From: Colias croceus
Taxonomy: Eukaryota; Arthropoda; Insecta; Lepidoptera; Pieridae
Assembly (NCBI RefSeq): GCF_905220415.1
Contig: NC_059556.1
Span: 8,072,501-8,136,500, forward strand
Length of the DNA stretch: 64,000 bases
Direction: 5' to 3'
The position numbers and the translations under genes were made by a program. Under the pieces are notes generated by a model that worked only from the letters and a program-made list of their open reading frames with translations, was not told the origin of the DNA and ran no database searches. Below are positions 12,970 to 25,067 of the stretch, piece after piece (positions within the stretch are counted from its first letter, which is position 1; every line of letters starts with the position of its first letter).

Positions 12970-13540
12970 GTTTTTAACGCAGTTATCACTTGTCAATAAA
13001 TAAGAATAGCTAACATTGTTTTACACTAAAATAGTCGTAAAATTAAAAACTAAGAAAGTTTAACTGACCATCGTTACACCATGTTTCACGTTACACACGA
13101 TCCAAAGCAAGTTGCACATCGGTGTAACAGAGTCCCGAAGCTTTGTTTCACGTCGCCCGCCGTATCGTATCATTAACTCGAAGTGGATGAGGTTTTTTGA
13201 CTTTTTAACGTTAATTCTTTTTTTATTTATGAAAAACGGGTGTCACTGCATCTTTGAGATTTTGAGAGGCGTCGCGCGAACGCTCAATATCGCTGATGGT
13301 ATTAATTAGAAAGATTTTTTAATACCTCAAGTATGTTTTGACGCCAATTTTTTTCTGTTTTTCAAGACCTTTGTTCGCGATCAGAATTCGTTATTCAGTT
13401 ATGAATTATTTCTATTGTAATTTGTTCTTGTCCTTGTTACTCTATTGGTAATGTCTTTTGAAAGGAAATATTAGCGATGTTTCCATTACGATAACATTTT
13501 TTTTTTCAAAACTGTCGTCGAAAATGAAACGTCCGAAACC

Positions 13541-13655
13541 GAAAACTATCAAAAACTATATTAACTTTAAACATTTCTAATATTGCTACAGAACAGAAAA
13601 CTATCAAAAACCAGATTGATTTTAAACATTGCTAACATTCCTTTAATTTCTACAG
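13541..13655 (+). repeat. Diverged tandem duplication, about 55-bp unit
   Basis: GAAAACTATCAAAAAC at 13541 recurs at 13596, each followed by a similar TTTAAACATT..CTAA...CTACAG tail. Between 12970 and 13540 I see only AT-rich sequence and short unsupported ORFs. Confidence 0.5.
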
Positions 13656-13970
13656 TTTAAATAATATTAGGTTTACTTTTTCTTTAACATAACAGCTTTA
13701 ACATAAAAGCTTGTGTCCATTTCTCTAATAATTCTATACATACCTATAATGTGACTCTATGAGACTCTCTCTGTCATGGGAATGACCACATACAATAGAA
13801 ACTCGATCGTTCTGGTACACCGGAGCATATGAAATTTCTAACCGAGCATTGTAATTCAATGTTTTTGAGACGATTTCTTGCAATTAATTTAACGATTTCG
13901 TGTTTAAAAAGTGTGCACTATTTGCAATGAAGAATGGGTGGTAAATTTCTTTTTTAATTTTTATTAGAAA

Positions 13971-14140
13971 CTAGCGGTCCACCCCGACTTCACCCGTGGT
14001 ACATGTTTACGTTTTCTCTACATAAGATCCATCCTCGTACTTCAAGAAATATAATAAAAAAAGAATTCTCAAAATCGGTTCAGCCGTTCTCGAGTTATGC
14101 GCTTACCAACACATTTTGCGATTCATTTTTATATATAAGA
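13971..14140 (-). mobile_element. Helitron-like element (family E)
   Basis: Terminal CTAG at 13971 (plus-strand view), then GCGGTCC.CCCCGACTTCACCCGTGGTAC, then a TATATAAGA 5' end. Same family as 15891-16065 and 40959-41126. Confidence 0.7.
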
Positions 14141-14256
14141 TTAGAGACGAATTTTTTAATCGGTATTAATTAATTACCTATAGCTGTACTTAATGCATTA
14201 TATTAGAAAGTTTTTAGCATCTCTACCGTAGGCTCTTGTTGAGGTCTTATGTTTTT

Positions 14257-14405
14257 AAAGTGAAACTTTTATTACATCGTCTCAAACTTTTTGGTCTGTG
14301 TAGCGCATGTCGCGTGTATCGCGGCTGCCGAGTAGGTATACCTACTCGGCACGCGACATGCGCTACACAAAGCAGTGTTCGGAACCGTTCGAACAGTTTC
14401 ACTTT
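14257..14405. mobile_element. Foldback element with nested palindromes
   Basis: Outer arms AAAGTGAAAC / GTTTCACTTT. Inner perfect 19-bp arms lie at 14298-14316 and 14350-14368 (GTGTAGCGCATGTCGCGTG and its complement). The centre is a perfect 22-bp palindrome at 14328-14349 built on CCGAGTAGGTA. An 11-base insertion (TATCGCGGCTG) interrupts the left arm. The outer ends resemble the GAAGTGAAACTT ends of the MITEs at 14991 and 31294. Confidence 0.7.
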
Positions 14406-14527
14406 TACCGTGGTTTCATAAAACCACACAACATTTTTTTTTTCTTTTAATTTAATATACTTAATAGAACTTGTAATAGTTGTTTTTCAAATTAGCGCTT
14501 AAATTTTCTTTAAACTTCCTCTATTAG

Positions 14528-14591
14528 TTGCTGAGATTAGCGCAACCAAACAAACAAACGATCATTTCAGCTTTATATTATTGGTATAGAC
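14528..14591 (-). mobile_element. Helitron-like family-A 5' end fragment
   Basis: Contains GAGATTAGCGC, CAAACAAACAAAC, CAGCTTTATA and GGTATAGA, the 5' terminus of family A in minus orientation. The rest is missing. Confidence 0.55.
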
Positions 14592-14990
14592 TATAGATAC
14601 ATATTAAATTTTTGCTCTACATCTGTTTATCTTGTAAGGAATCAAATCCAAGACTTCTCTCAAGAAAATACACGACACATTACGAAGGGGAGTTTTAATT
14701 TCAAATATGCATGAATTACAGGAAAGAAGTAATCCAATAAAACATTTTTGACAAAAGAATCTCCGTCCATTTTATTATGATACGTATCTGTATGTTTGCG
14801 AAATACGCTCATTTCTTATTAAATATTACTTTGATAATTGTATTTGGAATTTATGTTTCCTTTGATGGGATTTTTAAAATCAAATACCTACTTATCGTAT
14901 TGGATATTATTAAATGCAATATTGTTGATTTTAATGTATCATTGGATAATATATCTTTCTTTGAACACTACAAAAATGTAATAAAAAAAA

Positions 14991-15215
14991 TGTGTGCGTG
15001 TACAAGTGTACACACGTAAGAAGTGAAACTTCTTTATGACCTTATTTTTCTAAAAATAATTTACTATATTATGCAACTTTACAGAAATACGTCGAATCAC
15101 GCGTGGTAGGGATAAGAAAAAGATGGCGCGTAACGGAAATATGTCACGCCGCACGCGTAACGAAAAAATGTTACACTAAATTTTTTTCCAACCCCGATAA
15201 AGAAGTTTCACTTCA
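14991..15215. mobile_element. MITE with GTGTGCGTGTAC / GAAGTGAAACTTC ends
   Basis: Starts TGTGTGCGTGTACAAGTGTA with GAAGTGAAACTTCTTTAT just inside. It ends ATAAAGAAGTTTCACTTCA, the inverted repeat of that inner motif. The interior has GATGGCGCGTAACGGAAA and GCACGCGTAACG motifs that are repeated in the copy at 31294-31469. Non-coding. Confidence 0.75.
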
Positions 15216-15269
15216 ATAAATTAGACAGATTATAGAAAATAGTCATTAGTTTCTCATGAAAGCGTAAAA

Positions 15270-15457
15270 TCTATACTAATATTACAAAGCTGAAGAGTTT
15301 GTTTGAACGCGCTAATCTTAGGAACTTCTGGTCCGAATTGAAAAATACTTTCGGTGTTAGATAGCCCATTTATCGAGGAAGGCTGTATGTGTGTATATCA
15401 TCACGCTAAGACCAACAGAAGAAAAGTACTGTGGTCAAAACCTCGGGGAACAGCTAG
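15270..15457 (+). mobile_element. Helitron-like element (family A), complete
   Basis: Starts TCTATACTAATATTACAAAG and ends GGGAACAGCTAG. Confidence 0.75.
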
Positions 15458-15890
15458 TTTTTATATAAATATCGATTTAAAAACTGTAAAAATTAAGAAC
15501 TTCAATCGCATAGTGGTTTTTTCTTCCAAAATATGTACCTACTGTAACTAATTTCAATACTACATCTGTATACATATTCTACACAAACATTTTATTATCT
15601 TATACATTTTACAATAAAACGTAGGCAGATTACGAGCGTACTTCTTTATTCGCATATAAACCGTTTAAAGCTCAGACTGCGTAAAATACTTTCATAACAA
15701 ATGTGTTACCTTATGTTTATTATCTATAAATTTCAACGTGTTACCATATCAACACATGTCGTAAAAATATTAACTTTGTACATGGTTTTTTAACGATATG
15801 TATATGACCAGTATATGAAGGTAATAAAGTACTTGATTGAAATTCCTGATTACGTTAATAAGGTTATAAGTTTGTTAATTGGCAACTTTA

Positions 15891-16065
15891 TCTATACTAA
15901 TATTATAAAGAGGAAAGGTTTGTATGTATGTATGTATGGTTTTCACGCATAAACTACTGGACCGATTTCAAAAATTCTTTCACTATTAGAAAGCTGCATC
16001 TTCACTGAGCAACAAAGGCTATAAAACATGTAGGTACCACGGGCGAAGCCGGGGCGGACCGCTAG
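15891..16065 (+). mobile_element. Helitron-like element (family E), complete
   Basis: Starts TCTATACTAATATTATAAAG, has a GTATGTATGTATGTATGG microsatellite and a 3' hairpin CGGGCGAAGCCGGGGCGG, and ends GCTAG. Confidence 0.8.
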
Positions 16066-16284
16066 TTTTGAATAAAATAGAATTTTCTTTTAATGCTTAC
16101 GCAAAACACTAATCGGAGATTAAGACTTACTAAGTATGATCTTGTACTAGGTATTACGTTAACTTAACTTTAAAATAATGTTGTCAACATTTTCAAATTA
16201 ACATCAAATGACATCATTTAAAACACAATCTATTGTCATAAAAATATAGTATGAAAATAATATTAGGATATTACTCATATTTAC

Positions 16285-16432
16285 ATTATTTATTTGACAC
16301 TTCATTACACACATTGTTTTTATAAAATATAAAAGTATATACCTAATAAGTCACAATGTTACAGCTTAATATGTGTAACGGGGCGGCCTTATCACTTCAG
16401 AGTGATCTCTACCAGGCGACCCCTACATTATT
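16285..16432 (-). repeat. LINE 3'-end-like repeat (GGCGGCCTTAT family)
   Basis: The end reads CGGCCTTATCACTTCAGAGT then GATCTCTACCAGGCGACC; the same tail occurs at 44881-45004 and 60521-60630. On the minus strand it reads as the common GCCTGG.AGAGATC...AAGGCCGCC tail of lepidopteran non-LTR elements. No reverse transcriptase ORF is attached. Confidence 0.55.
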
Positions 16433-16563
16433 ATTTTTCTAAAAGTTAATAAGTAGATTACGATCATTATCTTACAAGCCACAGGTGTATAATGTAGGTA
16501 GTCCTGTCTCAGTAAAAAAAGAAGATTTTTGTTAAATATTAATAATTAGGTATATATTTAATA

Positions 16564-16808
16564 CTAGGTTTCCACCCGCAGCTTCGACCGCGCAGTCATA
16601 GATAACCCGCATAGTTCCCGTTCTCGAGGGATTTCCGGGATAAAACCTATCCTATTTCCCGGGGTAAAAAGTAGCCTATGTCCTTTCTCGGGTATCAAAA
16701 TATCTCTAAGTATACTTACCAAATTTCATGCAAATTGGTTCAGTAGTAAAGGCGTGATTGAGTAACAGACAGACAGAGTTACTTTCGCAATTATAATATT
16801 AGTATGGA
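16564..16808 (-). mobile_element. Helitron-like element (family F)
   Basis: From CTAG at 16564 through TTCCACCCGCAGCTTCGACC, GGGATTTCCGGGATAAAACC and (ACAG)n to AATATTAGTATGGA. Same family as 23028, 28612, 55134, 57972 and 63617. Confidence 0.75.
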
Positions 16809-17103
16809 TTATTTAGATTCAATTATTTTTAATGCACAACAACATTTGGAAGAAATCATGAAATTTTAATAAATAAGCATTACATATATATGGCTTTTAC
16901 ACACGAATATAAAACGCACCCCAGTAGTATTATTGTAATCTGAACAATAAAAAAAACATTAAATTTAAGACCAACGATTTTTTATATCGGGAGATGGAAA
17001 ACGCGTTTCATATCAGTTGTTAAAATAAGCGTTGGATTTAGTTATGTAGCCATTAAATTTAGACTCGTTATAGACTTAAAAAAATGTTTTTCTTTATTTT
17101 TAC

Positions 17104-17279
17104 ACTGAAGAGTTTGTTTGTTTGTTTGAACGCGCTAATCTCAAGAACTACTGGTCCGAATTGAAAAATTCTTTCGGAGTCAGATAGCCCATTTATAGAG
17201 GAAGGCTAGGTATATATTATCATCACGTTAAGACCAACAGGAGCGGAGCAATGCGGATGAAACCGCGGGACGCAGCTAG
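17104..17279 (+). mobile_element. Helitron-like element (family A), 5' truncated
   Basis: Begins within CTGAAGAGTTTG and ends AACCGCGGGACGCAGCTAG. The TC...ATATTATAAA start is missing. Confidence 0.7.
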
Positions 17280-19236
17280 TGTAGTATAAAAATGATTATT
17301 TTATTTGTAGGGTAAGTAAAACTACCTTTCAGTATAATAATATTTCTTCTATACCTATCTATGCAAAGTAATAATATTATCATTTTCCGAAGGATCGTTT
17401 TAATGTAACTAAATTGCACTTTTATTTTTGACTAACACCTTTTATTATGCCGTGAAAGATTATGTATGTACCTACTAACTTTTTTCGTTATATCAAATAT
17501 CGAGAGAAATTGCAGAGTAAACAAAATATGCATCTATACCAACTGTACACTTGATTAAAATTCAAAACAAACAACACAATAAAAAAATAAATTAGATGCA
17601 CACTCACCTTCTACCTTATTTCTCTTTTATATCACACTAATTTGGGCTTATCTTTAAATGCCTAACAAAATCGAACGTTAAAAGAAAATGGCGGCGTTCG
17701 AATTTTAAAAAGCAAGATGTAAAAGGGCGCGTAAAATTTTTCAAGTAACTTTTTTATTGTTAAAAAGATGAGCGATTGTAAGGTTTGTTATAATTTAAGA
17801 TAAGCGAAACATTTTATTTTTATTGCAATTCTTTGTTATACAATCGAATGGAATAAACTTTTATAAGGCGTTGTAAAAAGCAGGCATTGTTCAATTAATT
17901 CTGTTGTATATAGTATTATATTATCTGTGGTAGTATGTAGATACTTAAAATATTATTTTTTATCGTTGTAAACTTGCGATCAATCAATTATTATTGGTTT
18001 TTGTTTGACCAGAAATATTGAGATAGGTACTTATACAAAATAAGTTTTTTCATGTATGTTCATTGTTATTGTCATTTAGGACCAATTATGACTAATACAT
18101 ACCTACCTTTTCTTTACTAGAAGAGATCATTCCGTATTTAAAAAACCTTACGTATCTATTTACTTAATCATTTTTTTTTTCAAATTAACGACACGCGAAT
18201 AATATTAATATATTCAAAATGGTGCATTTCATTTAACGTTCCTGTAAAGTTAAAATAATTTTATAACACCATAAAATTAACGCAATGCATCTCTAATCTT
18301 CCATTATTTTATTATCCTTCTCTCATTAGTCACTTTAACAGTCAATAAATGTCGGTACATTAACAATGACGTCATAAACTTCCAGAAAATTCTTTTTTAT
18401 GACTTATTAGACAGACGCGTGCGCATGTTAATTCGATCGTTTATGAAAAATCGAGTTATTTTACGATGTTCAGATAAAAGCTGGTTATTATCGAGTTTAG
18501 TGGTAATTGGACATTTTAATACTGAGAATAAAAATTATGGGGATTGTTAAAGGCAATGGTTTGATGTTTAATGTATCTGATTTATTTCGCATTGTTTGTT
18601 TGGCTTTGATTTGGGATTTTTCCTTGCGGTTCTTTATAAGGAATGTTAGAAATGAAGGATGGTTAATATCTATAAATAAGAATGTATGTACCAAACTGTG
18701 TATTACATACTGATAAGATTAATCTAGTGATAAAATATAAAAAAAACATGTTAATTTCTTTCTATTTTTATAATCTCGCTCGCTCTGAAATTATTAAACA
18801 TTTTAACAAAATATATTAGGTATGCAGACAGAGTTAAAAGTTAATAATATGTAGGTAGTAGGTACTTGGATAATGGATTTATAGTAATCAGCTGAAAAAC
18901 GGCAAACAATAATAGCATATTCAAAAAAGAAGTTATTTTATTGATCTATGAATCCCAATGATGTTAAAACTGAATGTCGCCAGCTATAAAAGAAGAGATT
19001 AGCCGAAATCCCTACGACTTGACCGTAAATAGTATGACATAAGTAATAAAAAACGACCATACATGATGCATTATTTCTTTACTGTTACGCCTATTTTAGT
19101 AGGGATAATATTATAATAGGAATAAAATCAACAACCTAACAATCTATTTATGTTTAAACATAGGTAATGTGCAATCCATACCATAGTTACCTGCATACAT
19201 ATTTTGTGTAATTTCTGCGTCGATATCTAACTTCGC

Positions 19237-19399
19237 TCTATATATAAAAGTCTCTTAGTAACCGTACTCCTCCGAAACGGCTGGACCGATTCTCATGAAA
19301 TTTCTTGCGCCTATTGGTTAGATCTGAGAATCAACCAACATCTTTTTTAATTCCTAAATGATGAGAGTAAGGCAGAATAACGTTTGCCGGCACAGCTAG
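19237..19399 (+). mobile_element. Helitron-like element (family G)
   Basis: Starts TCTATATATAAAAGTCTC, contains GAAACGGCTGGACCGATTCT and ends GCCGGCACAGCTAG. It is the only copy of this family seen in the window. Confidence 0.6.
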
Positions 19400-19468
19400 T
19401 ACACGTATAAGTACAATCAACGATACATCGGAAATAAATAATAGACGTTTACATAAGCAAAGAGAACA

Positions 19469-19708
19469 ATGTGTTTTTATGACAACGCGCTCAGCGCAGC
19501 CATTTTTTATAGTGATGTGACACGCGTCGATACCGCTCGATACATTTTACGATTGCATTTAATTTATTTGTTCGATCGTAAACGTCATGTGGAGCATCGA
19601 TGCTCTCCGTTTGAAGATTATTATTTGTTACCCACGCGGTTTTTAACGATGCTATTACGAGATTGCGTCGTGACGATTCTGTGTGCCATAACTGTCCGTC
19701 TCACTTGA
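19469..19708. other. CpG-rich patch with an unsupported ORF
   Basis: A 240-bp block of raised GC with many CpGs (GACACGCGTCGATACCGCTC, CGATCGTAAACGTC) in AT-rich surroundings. An ATG ORF (MCFYDNALSAAIF..., 79 codons) spans it but matches no family I know. It could be a regulatory element or an old repeat. I do not claim a gene. Confidence 0.25.
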
Positions 19709-19942
19709 CTTTGTTATGATATGAATTTATTTAAAAAACGGGCACTTCGTTTCGTTTTGTTTTTGCAGCTCATGTTGGTCTGGTTTATATCAAACATGTG
19801 TATGATAACTCCCAATGAATAAAGAAAGGAATAAATAAATACAAACATGCCGACGTTGCGTCTATTATGTAGTCCATGTTATGTACATACTTTTTAATAT
19901 AAACCAACTCGAACCAAAGCAACTCAAACAATCAGCTGTATA

Positions 19943-19970
19943 ATCTGAGCTTATATCAATAAGCTCAGAT
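19943..19970. repeat. Perfect 12-bp hairpin
   Basis: ATCTGAGCTTAT and its exact complement ATAAGCTCAGAT are separated by a 4-base loop (ATCA). Confidence 0.6.
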
Positions 19971-22900
19971 AATGTATCACTATACAAGTATGCATTACAT
20001 AAATAGTGATGTACGTATGGTATAAGAATAATATCGATAAAAATATCGACACAATGTCCCACCACTATTAGCTCAAATGAAAAATTTTACAATTCCAAGA
20101 CATACTTTGTCAATACCAATATTACCTCTAGTTATCTATAAAGCGTTCTGGTTTTAACGATATCGATATAGAATTCATAGTTTCGGCAATAAAACTCAGA
20201 ATGCTGGGATAAAATCTTCAAGTCGATAGATCTTTTTATCGTCAAATGAAACGTCAGAATTGTCTTCGTAACTACATTGTTAGCTTAATAATATTTAGTT
20301 TAAATTGTTTACAAAGTTGTATTATCTCAATATAAAAGCTTAGAAATCATTAAAATTATATACTTAATACAAAATACCTCAGATACATGCGCAAAATGCT
20401 ATCTTTCTCGGTTCTTTATCTATCTTCTCTCCTATAAATACAAATTTTAAAAGAATCTTATCAATTTACTTTTAAATCAATTTTATTTCATAAATCTTAA
20501 ATAACACAATTCTCTTTGATCACAGACTAAATATTAATATTCCAATATCAAATGCGCATAAGCAGACGATCATTGTGTTCACGGAAAAAGTATTGCGAAA
20601 TTAAATATAACTAATTTCACGACTCCTTTCATAAAACCTCTTTTCTTGAGCAAATAGCCTGCTCGATCGAATTTTGTTTAAGGGAGATTAGACTCTACGT
20701 ATGGGGAGTAGGATTCAAATTTGATTCAAATGAGCATTTGGGTATTGAGTGAAAATTATCCACCCCAATCCCTTTGAACCGATTTGTCGTGTGTCTATTG
20801 TAGGTTCAAAGGTATTTTTTTGCTTATTATTACGCTTGTTCGGTTCTTGCAAGCATTGTTTACCTGCAGGATACAAATGTGTATACGGTTGAGAAGGAAT
20901 ATTTGATTTCAATGTACTTATTGCATTGATTTTTATGGGACATGTAATATTAGTTCATGTATGTTATTTGTCATTTCAATACCATGTATCTTAGGGTTTA
21001 CTCAAATCTATTTTTTTCGTTATTATAATATTATTATCTTCATATTCAATTTTGAACAACTACAGTCATTATTAAATTCTGCTACCATTAATTTGTAGTT
21101 AACAGAGAACGATTTAATTCAGCAGTTATTTGTGCGTAGTATATGGAATGGAAAAGAAAATATTTTATTACTGTTACCTGATGTTATCATAAAATATGCA
21201 TAACAATCTTCAGAAAACAACAATCTTTTGAACTAGAAAGCGTACAATTTGTTGAGTAAACAAATATTTGGAAACGATACCTCCACTTTGAAACGATGTT
21301 TATCTACTTCGCCATATTTATTTATTGTATCATCAGAAACTATTCGATTTTATTACAGAGTTCAATACAAAACTCCAATCACAGTTTCTCAAATTTGCAT
21401 TTTATCTGCTCCCTATTTGAATTCAAAATTGCATGCAACCTCCAGGGAAGGAATCTTGCCAACTTAATTTAGCTTTTTATTTACTCTCAAAGTATATGCA
21501 AATGTAGATGATTTCCCGCCTTTCTTGTTAAGATAATCAGGTGATATCTGTCCCTGTCTGTTACGTTTGTCCCTGTATATGTTTGTTTCATTTTTTCGGT
21601 ATCAGAGAAAGTAATTTGTCGGGTGCGTTTTCAATTTAGAAACGAAATTAGGTATAATAAAATTATACAGTTCACCGCTAACGTTTCGATCTGAATGATA
21701 TCTTTTAAGAGGATTTCTTTCTAATTTTATTTGTTGAGGGGAGCGTTTTACCTGTGATGTCATTAAATTTGGTTTTATGTGTGTCATGCCATTGTATCTT
21801 TACCATCTGTTAGAATTTGTATAGATAATCCATTCATAAGCTTCGTCTGTATGTCTATCGTGTTATCGTTATTATATTTACGTGCCTTTGTTTTAATATA
21901 CTCCTAGTTAAAATATTGATAGTTTTTATTAATATAGATACATAAGACAAAATCCGTATCCCTAACAATACAAATTCACCAGCGTAGACTCATCGTTTCT
22001 CATTTATTTACCTCCAATGTTTAGTCCTTCTATAGAACTACTAGAATTTTCAAAACAAAATTTATCCATTCTTGAATGCGTGGGAATACCTACAAAGTCT
22101 TTCACATCTTATATTACTCTGATTGATTTCTTCTATAGCCAGTTAACGACGATCTTTTAATAAGTCTTCTATTTAAGATCCAAATTAATTCAAATCCTAT
22201 GTTTTTGCGCTAATCAGTGTCCTAAGAATGCCAACAATAAATACAATAAAATCTTAGAATTGTTACTAAATAAATAAATCTAAATCGCAATGAACTCCAT
22301 CACCACCTACTTTTATGACTTAGAAGTGTACTTGATCTAGATAGCTAAAATAAACACTATATGCATTAGATTTTACTTCGTTAAAAGCGTTGTAACACTT
22401 GAATAGTTTTACTATTGCGAAATTATATTAGTCTTTACGATGTTATAGATGGACTGCAACATAAATTAATAAAAATAAGTACAAGTCGATGTGCAGATTC
22501 ATAATTCCGAAAATTGTACGCAATGAAACGACAGTCACTTTTTCTTCAAACACAGAAAAAACATCTGGATTTCCAATTGAAAAACCGCGTTTTTCTTCAA
22601 ATCTCGATTATATATTTAATTAGACGGTACACAACTTTAATGAATAAAAAAAGAATCCAGAACAATGTCATAATCCTATTACGAATTTTAATTATGAATT
22701 GAAATGCCAATATCATTCCTGTCTTCACAAAAAAAATCTAATCTCTACTATCACAGCACACGCGTAATTCCCAATCCCAACCCCTTATAATAAAAACACC
22801 ATTCGAATTATCCTAACAATAAAACCTACAAGTGTATCACTCTCTTGAATTACTTTTAATATCGTTTGCTACGTTATGACATATCGTATCGTAATGTCGG

Positions 22901-23027
22901 ATATGAAAATAGTAAAACTCTTTTTATTTTCTTCAATATTATTATTATTTTCTTAAATTAGGTACTATATTTATTTTCTTAAACATCCTAAAATAATGAA
23001 AACTAAAATAATGTATTCTGTATTCTG

Positions 23028-23244
23028 TCCTACTATTATTATAAATGCGAATGTTTGTGAGGATGTGTGTTTGTTACTCTTTCACGCAAATACTACTGAA
23101 CCGATTACAATGAAATATAGCACACATATAGAGAGTAACTTGGATTAACACATAGGATAAGTTTTATCCCGGAAATCCCACGGGAACGGGAACTATGCTG
23201 GTTTTTCTTTGAAAACGCGGGCGAAGCCGCGGGCGATAAGTTAG
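23028..23244 (+). mobile_element. Helitron-like element (family F)
   Basis: Starts TCCTACTATTATTATAAATG and ends with the hairpin GCGGGCGAAGCCGCGGGCG and GTTAG (mutated CTAG). Confidence 0.75.
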
Positions 23245-24255
23245 TACCTACGACTTATTTATATTACGTACTAGGCTACGTAAGAAGTTCCGGCAACTAT
23301 GAGACGTGTAATGTAAATAAAATGTCGTGTTCCTTTAAAATTTAATTATTAAGGAATGCTCTTCACTATAATAAAGCTTTACATTCCATAAGATGAATCA
23401 TTTAATTTAAAAATTAAACTAGAGACGCAAAACACGGCCTCAAATAGATGTGTTAATTACTAAGTCTATTACAAATTATTGGGGGTAGAAATAACTTTTT
23501 ATAACATTATACAAAAATTCTTACAAATTCCATAACTAACATAATATTTGTAAGGTAATGAAACAGAGTGATTCATGCAACTTATTAGAGTCGTAATAAA
23601 ATCGTATCGCATTCGTTAAAAAGTACCTACTCTACGACTCACGTAGTAAACTTTATGAGGGCATTGTTTTATTAATATCTATAAAAAGTGCTTCCAAGTA
23701 AACCGTTTGAGTTTCAGTGTTTACAGACTCTAGATGCACTAAGTTTATTGGTCTCACTAACTTGTAAAATTAAATTATATTCGTGTTGTTTTGGTGCATT
23801 TGCCTGCATTTCTTTATTGCAATCATTAAGGAACTTTTGAGTTATGTTAATAAATATTTTAATGATGATGTAGAGCTATTATTTACAGTTATACTAATGA
23901 AGTTGATTTTACTTATTCTATTTGTTATTATTAAATGCACACAAAACTGCATACTAATCCTAGTCCACGTTAATATGTATTATTAATAGGAAGACCACTA
24001 TCTGTCTTTTACCTACCTTATAGCGCCTGAACCACTAAACAGTTTTCAATTAAAATTACTTCAAATCTATGTAATAGAATAATATCTTATAAATAGAACA
24101 ATATTATATATACAACTGACTAGTCATGTCAAACTTACTATATCAGCCATCAGAAACATTTGCACCAGCGAAGCCGTGAACAGAAATCTACTTTCATGTA
24201 AAAATTTAAGTCTTTTAAAATTTCGCTTTTTTAACATATCATTTTATCATTTCAG

Positions 24256-24405
24256 ACGGATGCCGCTTTACCGCAATGTACAGACGAAAAAGGATCTTCA
24301 GAAAGCTCAATATTCTCATCAATAATACCAGACAAGCTCTCCGGGTCCATTTGTACTGCTGTCCTCTTCATGCTTGGATGGAAACTATTGTCAAATAAAC
24401 GGTGA
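24256..24405 (+). CDS. Last exon of the C-terminally anchored membrane protein
   Basis: Begins after TTTCAG in phase 0, matching the exon that ends at 6432, and encodes 49 residues before TGA at 24403. The sequence opens TDAALPQCTDEKGSSESS and ends with a short hydrophobic span of about 15 residues (SICTAVLFMLGWKLL) and a basic tip, SNKR. A short, moderately hydrophobic C-terminal span with basic flanks is what tail-anchored proteins of the mitochondrial outer membrane or ER look like, so post-translational insertion is plausible; this is inference. The span is only four residues from the C-terminus, so almost all of the protein would face the cytosol. The likely poly(A) signal AATAAA is at 25062, giving a 3' UTR of about 0.67 kb. 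I do not recognise the family. Confidence 0.7.
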   Translation, partial: TDAALPQCTDEKGSSESSIFSSIIPDKLSGSICTAVLFMLGWKLLSNKR

Positions 24406-24744
24406 ACAAAATGCCATAAATATGTATCTAATTTTTAAGTCTACTCTCGTCTGTTATTATATATATCACATTTGTAGAGAGTCAATTAATCGGGACCAGG
24501 TATAGGTCCCGGAACAACCCCAAATTGTATCTTGTATGAATAAGTATTGATGTTATAATCACAGATTTAGAATGTTCTATATTTTGGAAGAGGACAGCTC
24601 AATGAGTGATTTATTTGAATTTATCTTTTTCGGATATAGTAGCTTTCGTGTGCAAAGAATTCCGATACTATTTTTCTTTCTTTAATGAACGATTCTTGAT
24701 TACTTACTTAACACATTGAGCCCTGAGCGGTCCGATCGGTCCAC

Positions 24745-24769
24745 GACACAATAGATTTTCTATTGTGTC
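24745..24769. repeat. Perfect 11-bp stem, 3-base loop, in the presumed 3' UTR
   Basis: GACACAATAGA and its exact complement TCTATTGTGTC flank TTT. TTAA tetranucleotides lie about 40 bp upstream (TTAACACATTGAGCCCTGAG) and about 24 bp downstream, so this may be the core of a short TTAA-inserting MITE. Confidence 0.5.
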
Positions 24770-25061
24770 TGTGATTCCGGGGCCTGAGTTATTAATATTA
24801 ACATCAAATCCAAAATAATATGAAAATCAATAACATTAATCGTCTTCGTCAGATAATTAACTTCAAGAAAAGTGAAAATATGACCATTTTGTAATCCAAG
24901 TCGAGCAGAGAAACAATTTCATGAATTCACTATATACGAATATTAATTATATATACCCAAAAATATACGAATATTTAAATCTGTGATTATAATATAACAT
25001 TGGCAGTTATTTGTATACTGTTATGCCCATGTAATTATGTAGAGATACTGTATAAATTGTT

Positions 25062-25067
25062 AATAAA
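25062..25067 (+). terminator. Poly(A) signal candidate AATAAA
   Basis: A canonical AATAAA 657 bp beyond the stop codon at 24405. Other AT-rich hexamers are possible. From here to 26724 nothing else was recognised. Confidence 0.35.

Larger units (their letters stand above)
6433..24255 (+). other. Putative 17.8-kb intron between the two exons of the membrane-anchored protein gene
   Basis: Starts GTGAGT and ends TTTCAG. It is AT-rich and carries at least eight Helitron-like copies or fragments, three MITE or palindromic elements, and the candidate nested gene at 10701-11622. I see no gene or recognisable repeat in 6433-10597, 17280-19236 or 19971-23027 apart from the features listed separately. 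Confidence 0.6.

Noticed and set aside
14777..15019. 80-codon AT-rich hydrophobic ORF
   Set aside because: Its end lies inside the MITE at 14991 and composition is typical of translated T-rich DNA.
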